Numbered from the stretch's first letter, positions 6,733-15,156 are shown. The stretch: DNA of 33,081 bases from Candidatus Hodarchaeota archaeon (GCA_016840035.1 JAEOTC010000069.1:1-33081), one strand, 5' to 3'. Program-made: numbers and translations. The notes: generated by a model from the sequence alone, not told the origin.

Positions 6733-7317
6733 ATGGCTATACGGCATACAATTGCTTGGTTCATCATGCTTATTGGCGTATCAGCTACTATTTTCTTTTT
6801 TATCCAAAATGAGGATAATCTAGCCCTAAATACACTGTTTATTTCGATTTATACCGCTATTACTATTCTTTATTTTCTTCGAATTTTTTATTATGTAGAT
6901 CATCATGCCACACTCAACGAAATTTACTTTCTATCTCTCGCCAATATCATTCCACTTGTAATAATACTAATAAGCCCATTCTTACCTATTTTTGAGGAAG
7001 CTTTATTGGATTTGGCGATTACTATACAGCCTTCTAATGAGCTCGTTGAGCTTCATATTGCAGTACCTTCATTGTTGGCATTTCCATATCTTATAGTCTC
7101 AACTGCTTTATTGATTCGAAGTTTTACTCGTTATCAGTTTATACGAATAACTTCTCAGTCGGAAAGAGGCCCCTCGGCTGAATGGACTGCAATATTTACT
7201 TTTTTCATCTTTGGATTTCTATTTCTCTTTGCAGGTATATTTGCTTCGGATCTCCTTGGAATTTTATACGGGATCTTTTTCATTTTCTCCGGAATCGGAT
7301 TTTTTTTGGGAAAATAA
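6733..7317 (+). CDS. Six-span membrane protein of the ubiquitin-like cassette
   Basis: The 194-residue protein has about six hydrophobic spans (near 7-24, 31-50, 67-87, 110-128, 152-170, 172-192), few charges and no recognisable catalytic motif. It starts 18 nt after the RING gene on the same strand and ends the array, so it is probably cotranscribed and may pair with the RING protein in the membrane as adaptor or substrate channel. I do not recognise its family. The next gene is on the opposite strand, 135 nt away. Confidence 0.75.
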   Translation: MAIRHTIAWFIMLIGVSATIFFFIQNEDNLALNTLFISIYTAITILYFLRIFYYVDHHATLNEIYFLSLANIIPLVIILISPFLPIFEEALLDLAITIQPSNELVELHIAVPSLLAFPYLIVSTALLIRSFTRYQFIRITSQSERGPSAEWTAIFTFFIFGFLFLFAGIFASDLLGILYGIFFIFSGIGFFLGK

Positions 7318-7452
7318 GCATTGATATCTGTTATCCTAGTGAAAATCACGTATTCAAAACTTCTCTAAAGCAGTATGACATCCTTACATTCATTCAGCAA
7401 TTTTCAAGGTAGTTAGTTTGGATTTCTTCTCAACGATTTTCACCATTTGATT

Positions 7453-7986
7453 TCACTGTATAGGTTTTTTCTTAAAAATCCTCACTATAAATCCAGCAAG
7501 AGAAATCGGAACCGCAAAAAATGTGAACACAAGGAAAATAGGATGTAAAAGAAACCCCATAATGAGAGCAACGAAGGCAGATATTAATGTTTGAGTAGCT
7601 CCGTCAGCTAAACCGCAAAAGATAGAACAATACACGCCATTAAGAAAACTAAACCACTTATTCCCCTGTTTCACTTGACAGTAATAACATTGTTGTTCAG
7701 GGTGAGTTCTTCTTGCTACTATTAGGATAAAAGGAATGAATCCAATGATTATGGAAGGAATAATCCATAGGGGTGAGACAATTAATGTTGCAGGCCAAAG
7801 AAACGCACTTGCTACCATCATAACAAATCCTGCTTGAGAAAGGGGTATTTCTAAGTCGATGAAGAATTGTTCTGCAGCATCTGTGAGAAAAGTTGTACTT
7901 AGAAATCCATAAATCGCTCCAATTAGGACATAAGTTAGAACAATGAGTATATAGTCTTGATAATTGCTGGATTTATTGTTTGACAT
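7453..7986 (-). CDS. Membrane protein with a four-Cys loop, family not recognised
   Basis: The 177-residue protein has about five membrane spans (11-33, 52-72, 75-92, 132-150, 150-170). A loop between spans holds CYYC (100-103) and CSIFC (120-124), a possible metal site or disulfide pair. An in-frame GTG at 7995 would add three residues, but it lies in AAAGGTG, which works better as the ribosome binding site six nt before the ATG at 7986. It converges with the cassette's last gene and diverges from the Lys/Pro-rich gene. Function unknown. Confidence 0.7.
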   Translation of the reverse strand: MSNNKSSNYQDYILIVLTYVLIGAIYGFLSTTFLTDAAEQFFIDLEIPLSQAGFVMMVASAFLWPATLIVSPLWIIPSIIIGFIPFILIVARRTHPEQQCYYCQVKQGNKWFSFLNGVYCSIFCGLADGATQTLISAFVALIMGFLLHPIFLVFTFFAVPISLAGFIVRIFKKKPIQ

Positions 7987-8222
7987 ATGTTTCACCTTTT
8001 CATAAACTGGATTTGAGGAATTTCATTAATAGGAAGAAAAACATTACTTTCTCTGCTTCATGCTCTCTTCGTCTCAGTTTTAATTAACCGATTTGCAATT
8101 CTATAAGAATTTTATGGTAGAAAAATTCAAGATTGATGTAATTCCCAAATTAATAAATACTAAGGATTCAATATTAACCTATACTAAGAATTTATTTTGT
8201 TATTATCTGGTGGAGACCAGTT

Positions 8223-8879
8223 TTGCCTCGATTAAAGATTCGAACAAAGAAACCATTGGAAACAATGAAGGAAAAGACTCCAACCCACGAGAACACTCCT
8301 TCTATCATCGAAAAAACTCCAGAGGATTCTAAAGAGCATTTTAAACTTCCACCCCAACGAACAAGAGAAGTTAAGAGTATAGAAAAAGAATCTGTCTCCC
8401 ACCCAACCCGTCGCGGTGCAAAGGACAAAAAAATCAAGGAAGAAAGCCGTAAAAACCTACTACCTCCAATGGAACACTCACAAAAGCGAGGTGAATCTTT
8501 AGTTCCGTCAAATAAAGGTAGTCTACCTAAATCAGTTCGTAAGAAAACTCCGGTAAATCGAAAGATTCCAAGACAACACAAATTCCCCTCAACACAAAAG
8601 ACTGTCCCTCCAACCCGAAAGGGAGTTTCGAAGAAGAAAACAAATCGAATTAGAAATAAAGCACCCCCACAGGTAATGAATGCTAAAAATTTGGATAAAA
8701 AGATTCTTCCTCCTCCAAGTATAAATCAAAAACGGAAAAAAGATACGAAACAATTTTTAAACAAAGTCCCTCCAAAATCTATAGTTAACAAGACACCAGA
8801 TAAGAAAAAATCGGTTCCTCCAACTATTATCAAGTCTAAAATTCCCAAAAGCAAGATTAAATTCAAAAAACCAGAGTAA
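8223..8879 (+). CDS. Highly basic Lys/Pro-rich low-complexity protein
   Basis: The 218-residue product starts at TTG 8223, seven nt after GGTGGAG. It is almost entirely Lys, Arg, Pro, Thr and Ser, with no hydrophobic core, so it should be disordered. KTP occurs at least four times and PP or PPP blocks recur every 15-25 residues (KLPPQR, LLPPME, TVPPTRK, KAPPQV, LPPPS, KVPPKS, SVPPT). Such composition resembles histone H1 tails or RNA-chaperone-like tails; nucleic-acid binding is a reasonable inference but no domain proves it. The antisense frame is also open, which is expected from the composition; the good ribosome site and the protein-like repeat periodicity favour this strand. Confidence 0.6.
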   Translation: MPRLKIRTKKPLETMKEKTPTHENTPSIIEKTPEDSKEHFKLPPQRTREVKSIEKESVSHPTRRGAKDKKIKEESRKNLLPPMEHSQKRGESLVPSNKGSLPKSVRKKTPVNRKIPRQHKFPSTQKTVPPTRKGVSKKKTNRIRNKAPPQVMNAKNLDKKILPPPSINQKRKKDTKQFLNKVPPKSIVNKTPDKKKSVPPTIIKSKIPKSKIKFKKPE

Positions 8880-9028
8880 ATCCAATTAAATTTCGATCAG
8901 AGTGATAGTTGGGTGCTAACCTTCAATTGATACAAAGGGAGAGAAAATCATATACCACAAATCAAAAAGATAAAAGAGAAAATAGATTATGTCTAATTAT
9001 TCTAGTTCCTTTTGAAGCGGTGCAGTAT

Positions 9029-9562
9029 ATGAAAAAGAATTACAAGGAAGCTTTAATTACCTTGGTTGGGGGTGCTGGTGTAATTCCTATATTATTAGCG
9101 ATATTTGTGAGTACTATTGAATTCGGCTATTCGATAGTGATTGCCTTTCCATTTTTTCTCATAGCTGGAGTTCTAAATGGGCTAATAACTGAAACTACAG
9201 ACAGTTCTGGATCTTTTATGTTGCATAAATCGCAAAAAGAAGCGATTATTACAATGGTAGGAGGAATAGGTGTGTTTGTTCTCCTGATTGGTATTTTTGC
9301 GTCATCAGTCGAGTTTGGATATGCCCTTGTTATTGCCTATGGATTTTTTCTTATTACTGGAGTTTTGAGTTCGTTAATTGACGAAAAATCAGAACCAAAA
9401 AAGAAGAAACAATTTCATCCACCTTCCTCTCTTGAGGAAGGTTTGATAAAAAGCTCTCCACTTGGTTCCAAAGGTGGAGCAAGCTGTTCTTCGTGTGGAT
9501 CTTCGATGGATAATGATAGCATATTCTGTCCTCAATGTGGAAAGAAATTTCTCCCCTCTTAG
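9029..9562 (+). CDS. Internally duplicated membrane protein with C-terminal zinc ribbon
   Basis: Residues 1-53 and 64-117 are tandem copies, each with two membrane spans and the shared pattern KEAxITxVGGxGV ... EFGYxxVIA ... GVLxxLI. A charged linker leads to a zinc ribbon with CSSCG (153-157) and CPQCG (167-171). The ATG at 9029 is chosen over an in-frame TTG at 8909 because it is where the repeat begins and GCGGTG lies nine nt upstream. Zinc-ribbon membrane proteins of this type are common and uncharacterised in archaea. It meets the phosphatase-like gene tail to tail with a 2-nt gap. Confidence 0.75.
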   Translation: MKKNYKEALITLVGGAGVIPILLAIFVSTIEFGYSIVIAFPFFLIAGVLNGLITETTDSSGSFMLHKSQKEAIITMVGGIGVFVLLIGIFASSVEFGYALVIAYGFFLITGVLSSLIDEKSEPKKKKQFHPPSSLEEGLIKSSPLGSKGGASCSSCGSSMDNDSIFCPQCGKKFLPS

Positions 9563-9564
9563 GT

Positions 9565-10212
9565 CTACTCTTCAAGATGAGGGGTTGAGGATGACAAATC
9601 AACTCGTGAAAAGCTCCATCGATCTTGAATTCTTTCCTTTTTGACATCAAAGATCATAATACCAGTATTAGGTACAACATATTCGTTATCCCAAATTAAA
9701 TCAAACCTTTCTTCTAATACTGTTAATGCTATTACTTTAATAGTAATCATGTGTGAAATAATCGCAATATTTTGATTCAAATTTTCAAAATCCTTCAGAA
9801 TATTCATCATAGCAGTGTGAGCTCGATCTCGAACATCAGCTAATGATTCTCCACCTGGAAAACAGAACTCCTCTGGTGAATTCCGCCATTTTGCATATTC
9901 ACCTGGAAATTCACCTTTTACTTTGGAAATCAGTATACCTCCCCAATTTCCAACATTAATTGACTTAAATGCTTCGATAGGTACTATTCTAGAATCATTT
10001 GCTACTATTTTTAACGGCTCAGCAGTTTCTAAGGCACGAACGAGAGAGCTAGAGAAAATGGATGAAAACTGAATATTTTGTTTTTGAAAATATTCAGATA
10101 ATTTTTTAGCCTGAAGTATACCCTGATCGCTTAGATGAACATTATTCCAACCTTGAAACGCTTTTTCTTTATTTGCGGTACTTTCTCCATGCCTTATTAA
10201 GTAGAGGTGCAT
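9565..10212 (-). CDS. Histidine phosphatase superfamily protein (phosphoglycerate mutase-like)
   Basis: This 215-residue cytosolic protein starts with MHLYLIRHGEST, the phosphohistidine motif (Arg7, His8). Arg59 in SSLVRALETA and His154 in ISHM complete the phosphate pocket. Family members use a Glu in an E-I/L-x-x-G-x-W-E-G motif as proton donor; here the matching segment reads FKSINVGNWGG, with Ser84 at that place, so the acid is absent or supplied by another residue such as Glu80. Substrate is unknown; sugar phosphates or alpha-ribazole phosphate are typical. Confidence is high for the family and low for the reaction. Confidence 0.9.
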   Translation of the reverse strand: MHLYLIRHGESTANKEKAFQGWNNVHLSDQGILQAKKLSEYFQKQNIQFSSIFSSSLVRALETAEPLKIVANDSRIVPIEAFKSINVGNWGGILISKVKGEFPGEYAKWRNSPEEFCFPGGESLADVRDRAHTAMMNILKDFENLNQNIAIISHMITIKVIALTVLEERFDLIWDNEYVVPNTGIMIFDVKKERIQDRWSFSRVDLSSSTPHLEE

Positions 10213-10367
10213 AATATAATCGTCCTAGAAATTATAACAACAATGTTTTGGACTTTCAAAAGAAACCTGATTTGATCAAAAACATTAGCGAGCTCCTAGT
10301 TTAGGTAAGCTTTTATTGAACCTGTCCTAAAAATACTTAACTTCTCAATGGAGGTTAAAAGTAGAAA

Positions 10368-12224
10368 ATGAAAAAAAAGAATAATCTAGTATTATTATTT
10401 CTTCTCTTGCCATTATTATCTCCATTAATCCCTTTAGCGGGAGCACCAGATGATCTCATATATTTTCAAGACTTTGAAGGTACTCCAGGGTCTTGGACAA
10501 CCATGAATCCCTATAATAGCTCATGGAATTTCGCAAATGGGACTCTGAACGGCTATGGATTGATAAGTGAATGGGATGATATAGTTCTTGATGATCTTTT
10601 CAATTTGAGTGATTATACTGTCGTATTCGATGTGCTCTTATTTTCTGGATATGGAGAAGACCAATTTCACTTCATCTTCGATTACTATTCTGGTTATACG
10701 GTAATGGAATTAGGATCCACTCCAGGATATTGCCATTATATTGACAGATATGGTGGATGGTATGATTTTTCCTATAATTTTCCTTTAGATAAATGGGCAA
10801 CTGTATATTTAATTGCTGAGTTTGGGCAACTGGAACTCTGGGTCAATGATGAAATGATACTTTCCAATATGACCATGAATGTACCAATACTCGAAAATAT
10901 TGGTTTTGGATTCTATTCCTACTCTGCAGGTCACTTTGATAACCTATACGTGTATTCTGGTATCCATAGACCTGATCAACAACCCGTTGATGATACAATC
11001 TTTTACGATGAATTTAGCAGGTATAATTTGGGTCCCTATGTATGGACACATAGCGTCAACTGGTCAATTGATAATTATTGGCTAAGAGGGTATTCTAATC
11101 CAGGTGATAAAGGCTGGTTAATGACCACAGATTTAGATATCCATGAAGATCTTTACGAATATACTATTGAACTTGATTATGATATTCATATAGCCAATGG
11201 TGATATTTTATTACTCGGGTGGCGAATGAATAGTAGTACAGATTTTCACTTCATACGTTATAGCCCACAAAGGGATCTTCTTGAATATGGATATGAGAAT
11301 GAAATTGCACAAAAGTTTACAATTTACACAAAACCAATGGATTATCGTTTAACCTGGGGCCGACTATATGTTGCTACTAGAGTTGATGGTGATCAACAAT
11401 TCACCGAGGTGTTTCTCCAAGAGGAAGATCATAATCCCTATCTGGCGTTTACATACGATGAGACAAATCTTTACAAATGTGGAAATATTGCTTTCGGTAT
11501 TGACAGTACTGGAATTTATAACGAAACATTAGTATTTTGGGATAATATCTGGATCAGAAGAGGATTTTATCCTCCGAAAATTGATGATAAACCAATCGAT
11601 GAAGGTTTTACTATGGATGACTTTGCAATCTCATCTGGAGATACTTTTACCTTTGAGTTATCTGAGTATACAGGTGTCGAACCAGAGGTAGATCTTACAG
11701 GATGGTTTCGCGATGTGACTGTAGATGAAAGCCTTCCACTTTCTTTGGCCCAAGGAGATCAATTAGCCATAAATGTGTTTGATTTTGTGGATTGGGGTAT
11801 TGAAGTCGAAGTCTACAAAAATTCGGACGATTACATCGGTAAAGGGGTCAGTAATTTCCTATTTCTACCAATATATGGAAATCTGAGTAATTTCCGGATG
11901 TTTGAGGGGACCTCTATTGTTGTAGAAAGTGACGCCTACAGTCTTACATGGAATTACAGCGATAATAACGCTTCCGATGATGGAATTCTCGAATTTAGGT
12001 GGAGTAAAATGACAGGAGTGCTTGAATCACTTGAATTAATTTCAGGTTCCATTTCTCCTGAAGGTTCTGCAATAACCACTTTTCTTTTTGAGCTTGTGGA
12101 TTCAACCACGGACGGGCCTGATGACAATACCACTATTCCGACTATCTCACCCGGATGGGAATTCATTAGCCTCATGGGTATCCTCATCTCGATTCCTATT
12201 CTATCCAGAAGAAAGAGAGCATAA
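10368..12224 (+). CDS. Secreted jellyroll surface protein with C-terminal sorting-like anchor
   Basis: The 618-residue protein has a signal peptide (MKKKNNLVLLFLLLPLLSP then ALAGA-like cleavage site near 26). Two consecutive beta-rich domains follow (about 30-197 and 205-400); each starts with an (I/D)F-(D/E)F strand and closes with DNLYVY or DNIWIRR, typical of concanavalin/LamG-like sugar-binding jellyrolls. A third beta domain (about 405-575) precedes a Thr/Asp-rich spacer and a C-terminal SPGWEF, hydrophobic span and RRKRA, the layout of archaeal PGF-CTERM-type signals. GGAGGT lies 13 nt before the ATG. It is probably a cell-surface carbohydrate-binding protein; no catalytic residues were recognised. 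Confidence 0.8.
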   Translation: MKKKNNLVLLFLLLPLLSPLIPLAGAPDDLIYFQDFEGTPGSWTTMNPYNSSWNFANGTLNGYGLISEWDDIVLDDLFNLSDYTVVFDVLLFSGYGEDQFHFIFDYYSGYTVMELGSTPGYCHYIDRYGGWYDFSYNFPLDKWATVYLIAEFGQLELWVNDEMILSNMTMNVPILENIGFGFYSYSAGHFDNLYVYSGIHRPDQQPVDDTIFYDEFSRYNLGPYVWTHSVNWSIDNYWLRGYSNPGDKGWLMTTDLDIHEDLYEYTIELDYDIHIANGDILLLGWRMNSSTDFHFIRYSPQRDLLEYGYENEIAQKFTIYTKPMDYRLTWGRLYVATRVDGDQQFTEVFLQEEDHNPYLAFTYDETNLYKCGNIAFGIDSTGIYNETLVFWDNIWIRRGFYPPKIDDKPIDEGFTMDDFAISSGDTFTFELSEYTGVEPEVDLTGWFRDVTVDESLPLSLAQGDQLAINVFDFVDWGIEVEVYKNSDDYIGKGVSNFLFLPIYGNLSNFRMFEGTSIVVESDAYSLTWNYSDNNASDDGILEFRWSKMTGVLESLELISGSISPEGSAITTFLFELVDSTTDGPDDNTTIPTISPGWEFISLMGILISIPILSRRKRA

Positions 12225-12486
12225 AAACTCTCCTTCTTTTCATTTTTTCAATATACCACGAATGTCTTTTCATATCTAATACCCATGGCCCCTAGAAGCT
12301 TTTGGTAAAGAGATTATGTTTTTCAAATTGTTTATGAAAAGTACATCGATTCTCAATGAAGTCATGATATAAAATCTAGTTCCAATTGAGGGTCATGAAA
12401 AAGTATTTTCCATAGCTAGCAAACACACTGAGTACTAAAAAAGTGAGATCGCGATATCTTTTACGTGCATTGTTTTAGAATAAAAC
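12225..12486. other. Gene-free stretch before the histone promoter
   Basis: AT-rich spacer. A T-rich tract just after the stop at 12224 may terminate the surface-protein transcript. No open frame or RNA gene was recognised. Confidence 0.5.
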
Positions 12487-12497
12487 TTATAAATATA
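12487..12497 (+). promoter_or_regulatory. TATA box of the histone gene
   Basis: TTATAAATATA preceded by an A-rich BRE-like segment (AAAAC), 73 nt before the histone ATG at 12570. Initiation is expected near 12520, inside the dyad at 12517-12538. Confidence 0.7.
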
Positions 12498-12516
12498 TAG
12501 GGTATTATCGTAAGTA

Positions 12517-12538
12517 CTGAGTCAGTTAAATGACTCAG
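12517..12538. promoter_or_regulatory. Perfect 8-bp inverted repeat at the histone transcription start
   Basis: CTGAGTCA-GTTAAA-TGACTCAG is a perfect dyad (12517-12524 with 12531-12538). Its place about 25-30 nt below the TATA box fits an operator or a 5' end RNA hairpin controlling histone dosage. Confidence 0.6.
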
Positions 12539-12569
12539 AACAAGTTATCATTGAGAAAAGGTGAAAAAT

Positions 12570-12773
12570 ATGACTGGATTTGCACGAGCACGTGTAGAAA
12601 AACTTATTCGTAACGCCGGTGCCTTCCGTGTTTCCGCGGATGCAATTAACCGCTTGAATGAGATTCTAACTGACTATGGTATGAATTTAGCCAAATATTC
12701 AGTTGAAATTGCACGTCACAATGGACGAAAAACCGTAAAAGAGAATGATGTCAAATTAGCAGCAGAGAAATAA
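12570..12773 (+). CDS. Archaeal histone (HMf family)
   Basis: The 67-residue protein is a single histone fold: RVEKLIRNAGAFRVSADAIN for helix 1 and loop 1, the long central helix to KYSVEIARHNGRK, and TVKENDVKLAAEK closing the fold. RK-T-V-K-ENDV in loop 2 is the typical DNA-contacting segment. It lacks the N-terminal tail of eukaryotic histones. It would form dimers and higher stacks that wrap DNA. The ATG at 12570 is preferred to a GTG at 12561, which is part of the AAGGTG ribosome site. Pyrimidine and T-tracts downstream (about 12800-12842) probably end the transcript. Confidence 0.97.
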   Translation: MTGFARARVEKLIRNAGAFRVSADAINRLNEILTDYGMNLAKYSVEIARHNGRKTVKENDVKLAAEK

Positions 12774-12906
12774 TTATTTCACGCTCTATTTGGAATCTAA
12801 TCCTCTTTCCTTCTTTTTTTCACATTTTAACCAACTTTTTTCCCTAATTCTGAAAGTCCTTTTTGAAGGAGAAGACAAAAAATATCTCGTTATTTGATTC
12901 AGTTTT

Positions 12907-13494
12907 ATGGTAAAAATAGCCAAAGATCGACACGATTATTTTGAATATCCCAGACAAACTGTGAAGGTCCAGAAAATTCCCAAAGGAACTATTGTCGATA
13001 TTGGGGGAGGTGGGGAAGGAATTATTGCTCAGATTGGAAAAGAAAGGGTTACTGCTGTTGATAAACTAGAATCAGAAATTAACGAAGCAAAACCTCATGC
13101 CCCAGAAGCCATCTGGATCCTAGCAAATGCAACAAATCTTGAATTTCCAAACGCTCATTTTGACAACGCTACAGCTTTCTTTAGCGGGATGTATATGACT
13201 GATCCAGTATTAGAAAAAGTATTTGAGGAAATCAACAGAGTGATACCGAAGGGGGGAGAATTGTGGATCTGGGATGCAAAAATCTCTTATGAAATAGGGC
13301 CATTTATCATTCCAATTCGAATTATTACCCCTATTGGAAAAGAAATACAAACCGCTTACGGAAAACGTCGGGTGAGTTCGGATCGATCAATAGAGCAAAC
13401 TAGAAATCTACTTAGCCAAGCTGGATTTACTACGCATACTGAAAAAGAAAATGAGTTTTGGTATTTTATTAAAGCAACGAAAAGAGCTTTGTGA
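12907..13494 (+). CDS. Class I SAM-dependent methyltransferase
   Basis: The 195-residue protein has motif I VDIGGGGEG (30-38), an acidic residue at the end of strand 2 (AVDK, Asp52), LANATNLEFPNAHFD as the next motif, and a late GG turn in IPKGGELWIW. These mark the Rossmann SAM-binding fold; the substrate is unknown. The TATA-like AAAAAATATC at about 12877 is roughly 30 nt before the ATG, so the message may be leaderless. Confidence 0.88.
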   Translation: MVKIAKDRHDYFEYPRQTVKVQKIPKGTIVDIGGGGEGIIAQIGKERVTAVDKLESEINEAKPHAPEAIWILANATNLEFPNAHFDNATAFFSGMYMTDPVLEKVFEEINRVIPKGGELWIWDAKISYEIGPFIIPIRIITPIGKEIQTAYGKRRVSSDRSIEQTRNLLSQAGFTTHTEKENEFWYFIKATKRAL

Positions 13495-13654
13495 TTGGAA
13501 TAATTCTTCATTTATTTTATAGCCATAAGGATTGATTTTTTAAAATTAAATTATTTCTTTTTCATTGAGTTGGATAAAGTCGAATTCTTATAGAGTTTAC
13601 TAATCAGAGATTGATTTATTCACTACTTTCATTTAAACACTCGTGGTCAACATA

Positions 13655-14383
13655 ATGGGGAAAAGAAAAACTGATTATAGTCTCAGGAACCTTTTATCAA
13701 AGCTAATACGAGGAAAACCAAATGAGGAGAAAGGTAGAGAGTATACATTCAAAAAAGAAGGAGACTCGCTTCGTTTTCATAGATGGATTTCTCGATACAT
13801 TGTCCGAGTTGTAGATCCAATCCCAGGAGTTTCTCCAAATCGAATTACTTGGTTTGGATTCATCCTTGCGGGATTAAGTGGTATTCTCCTAGCATTAGCG
13901 GGAGATGATTTTGTATGGCTCTTAGCAGCAGCTATTGTCTATTGGTTTTCTGCGATTATGGATTGTGTTGATGGACAACTTGCACGTGTAAGAGGTATAT
14001 GTAGTAAGACAGGTGAATGGTTAGACTTTGTTTTGGAAGGGGGAAAAGGAGTGATCCTGTGGATGTCTATTGGATTTAACATTAGTTCAACTAAAGCTGA
14101 TTTATTTGGATTTGAAATCTGGTTCCTAATTACAATTGCTTTAGGATTTCTTGGATTCCTATCAGTAATATCTATTTACTCTAGCTGGATATTTAAGGAA
14201 CCTCAACCTGTTTCACACGATCACGTCTATGTGGTCATGGCTATAATGATATTCAATTTATTAGAACCCGCATTAATCATTTTTGATATTGGAGTGGTGT
14301 TAGTTGTATTCTATACCTTAATAGAAAAGACTTTTCTCTTTGGTCACGAGGAATGCGAAACCGATGAGAGTGTAAACTCCTAA
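13655..14383 (+). CDS. CDP-alcohol phosphatidyltransferase-like membrane protein
   Basis: The family transfers a phosphatidyl-type group from CDP-lipid to an alcohol in phospholipid synthesis. The signature DxxDGxxAR-x8-GxxxD is seen at 103-124 (Asp103, Asp106, Gly107, Ala110, Arg111, Gly120, Asp124), but the fourth metal/base Asp is Glu128 (DFVLEGG). Membrane spans lie on both sides and the N-terminus is a basic cytosolic segment. Archaea use such enzymes for archaetidyl-serine, -inositol or -glycerol; the acceptor is unknown. A GTG at 13643 is an alternative start adding four residues. Confidence 0.85.
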   Translation: MGKRKTDYSLRNLLSKLIRGKPNEEKGREYTFKKEGDSLRFHRWISRYIVRVVDPIPGVSPNRITWFGFILAGLSGILLALAGDDFVWLLAAAIVYWFSAIMDCVDGQLARVRGICSKTGEWLDFVLEGGKGVILWMSIGFNISSTKADLFGFEIWFLITIALGFLGFLSVISIYSSWIFKEPQPVSHDHVYVVMAIMIFNLLEPALIIFDIGVVLVVFYTLIEKTFLFGHEECETDESVNS

Positions 14384-14469
14384 TCAAAAACCTTTTATCC
14401 TGAAATTACGCCAACTTGTGTTATTCTTTATTTATGACATTTTATGTTGAACATAGTTGGTGAATACTT

Positions 14470-15156
14470 GTGAATATTAAAAATTGGAAAGTTTTATCGT
14501 TTAAATTGGTTTTTCTGGGAGCAGGAGCGTATATCATTCTTACACTGATTGCGATGATATTTTATGCAGGAGGAACGAATGTTGATTCTAATACAGAGGG
14601 ATATTCATTTTTAAATAACTTCTTTAGTGATTTAGGACGAACAGAGGCCTATTCAGAAAAACCAAACACAATTTCTTGGATTTTATTTACACTCTCAATC
14701 TTCATTGTTGGGATTGCGTTGACTTTATTTTATCTAGCATGGGTCAGTCTATTCAAAGATGATGATTCTACTCATAGATTATCTCAGGTTGGTTCCATTT
14801 TCGGGGTTTTCGGTGCTCTTGCATTTATTGGAGTAGGGTTGACTCCAGCTGACTTACTACGAAGTCTTCATATTCTTTCTGTTCGAATTGGATTTATTTC
14901 CGTATTTATTGCTTCAGTAGTGTATTCCTTTGCCTTATATAGACACAATACTTATCCACGAAAATACTTTTATACAATACTAACATTCTCTGGTATTTGC
15001 TTGATATATATTATCCTTCTATTCTTTGGACCTTCCCCTGAAACATCTGAAGGATTGATTATTCAAGTTGTCGGACAAAAAATAATTGTATACATCATGG
15101 CGATTGTTTACGCTATTCAAGGATATGGAGCTCTTGGAGTCTCCTCCTCTGGATAA
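14470..15156 (+). CDS. DUF998-like membrane protein
   Basis: The 228-residue protein starts at GTG 14470, six nt after GGTGA. It has about six membrane spans and a conserved-looking segment NNFFSDLGRTEAY after the first span, recalling the SxLG motif of DUF998 proteins. Function of that family is not known. It stands alone, 86 nt after the phosphatidyltransferase-like gene. Confidence 0.65.
   Translation: MNIKNWKVLSFKLVFLGAGAYIILTLIAMIFYAGGTNVDSNTEGYSFLNNFFSDLGRTEAYSEKPNTISWILFTLSIFIVGIALTLFYLAWVSLFKDDDSTHRLSQVGSIFGVFGALAFIGVGLTPADLLRSLHILSVRIGFISVFIASVVYSFALYRHNTYPRKYFYTILTFSGICLIYIILLFFGPSPETSEGLIIQVVGQKIIVYIMAIVYAIQGYGALGVSSSG

Noticed and set aside
8093..8332. Plus-strand frame of 79 residues before the Lys/Pro-rich gene
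   Set aside because: It overlaps that gene in another frame, has no ribosome site and shows no domain-like pattern.
8192..8581. Minus-strand frame opposite the Lys/Pro-rich gene
   Set aside because: Open by composition of the Lys/Pro codons; no start signal and no recognisable domain.
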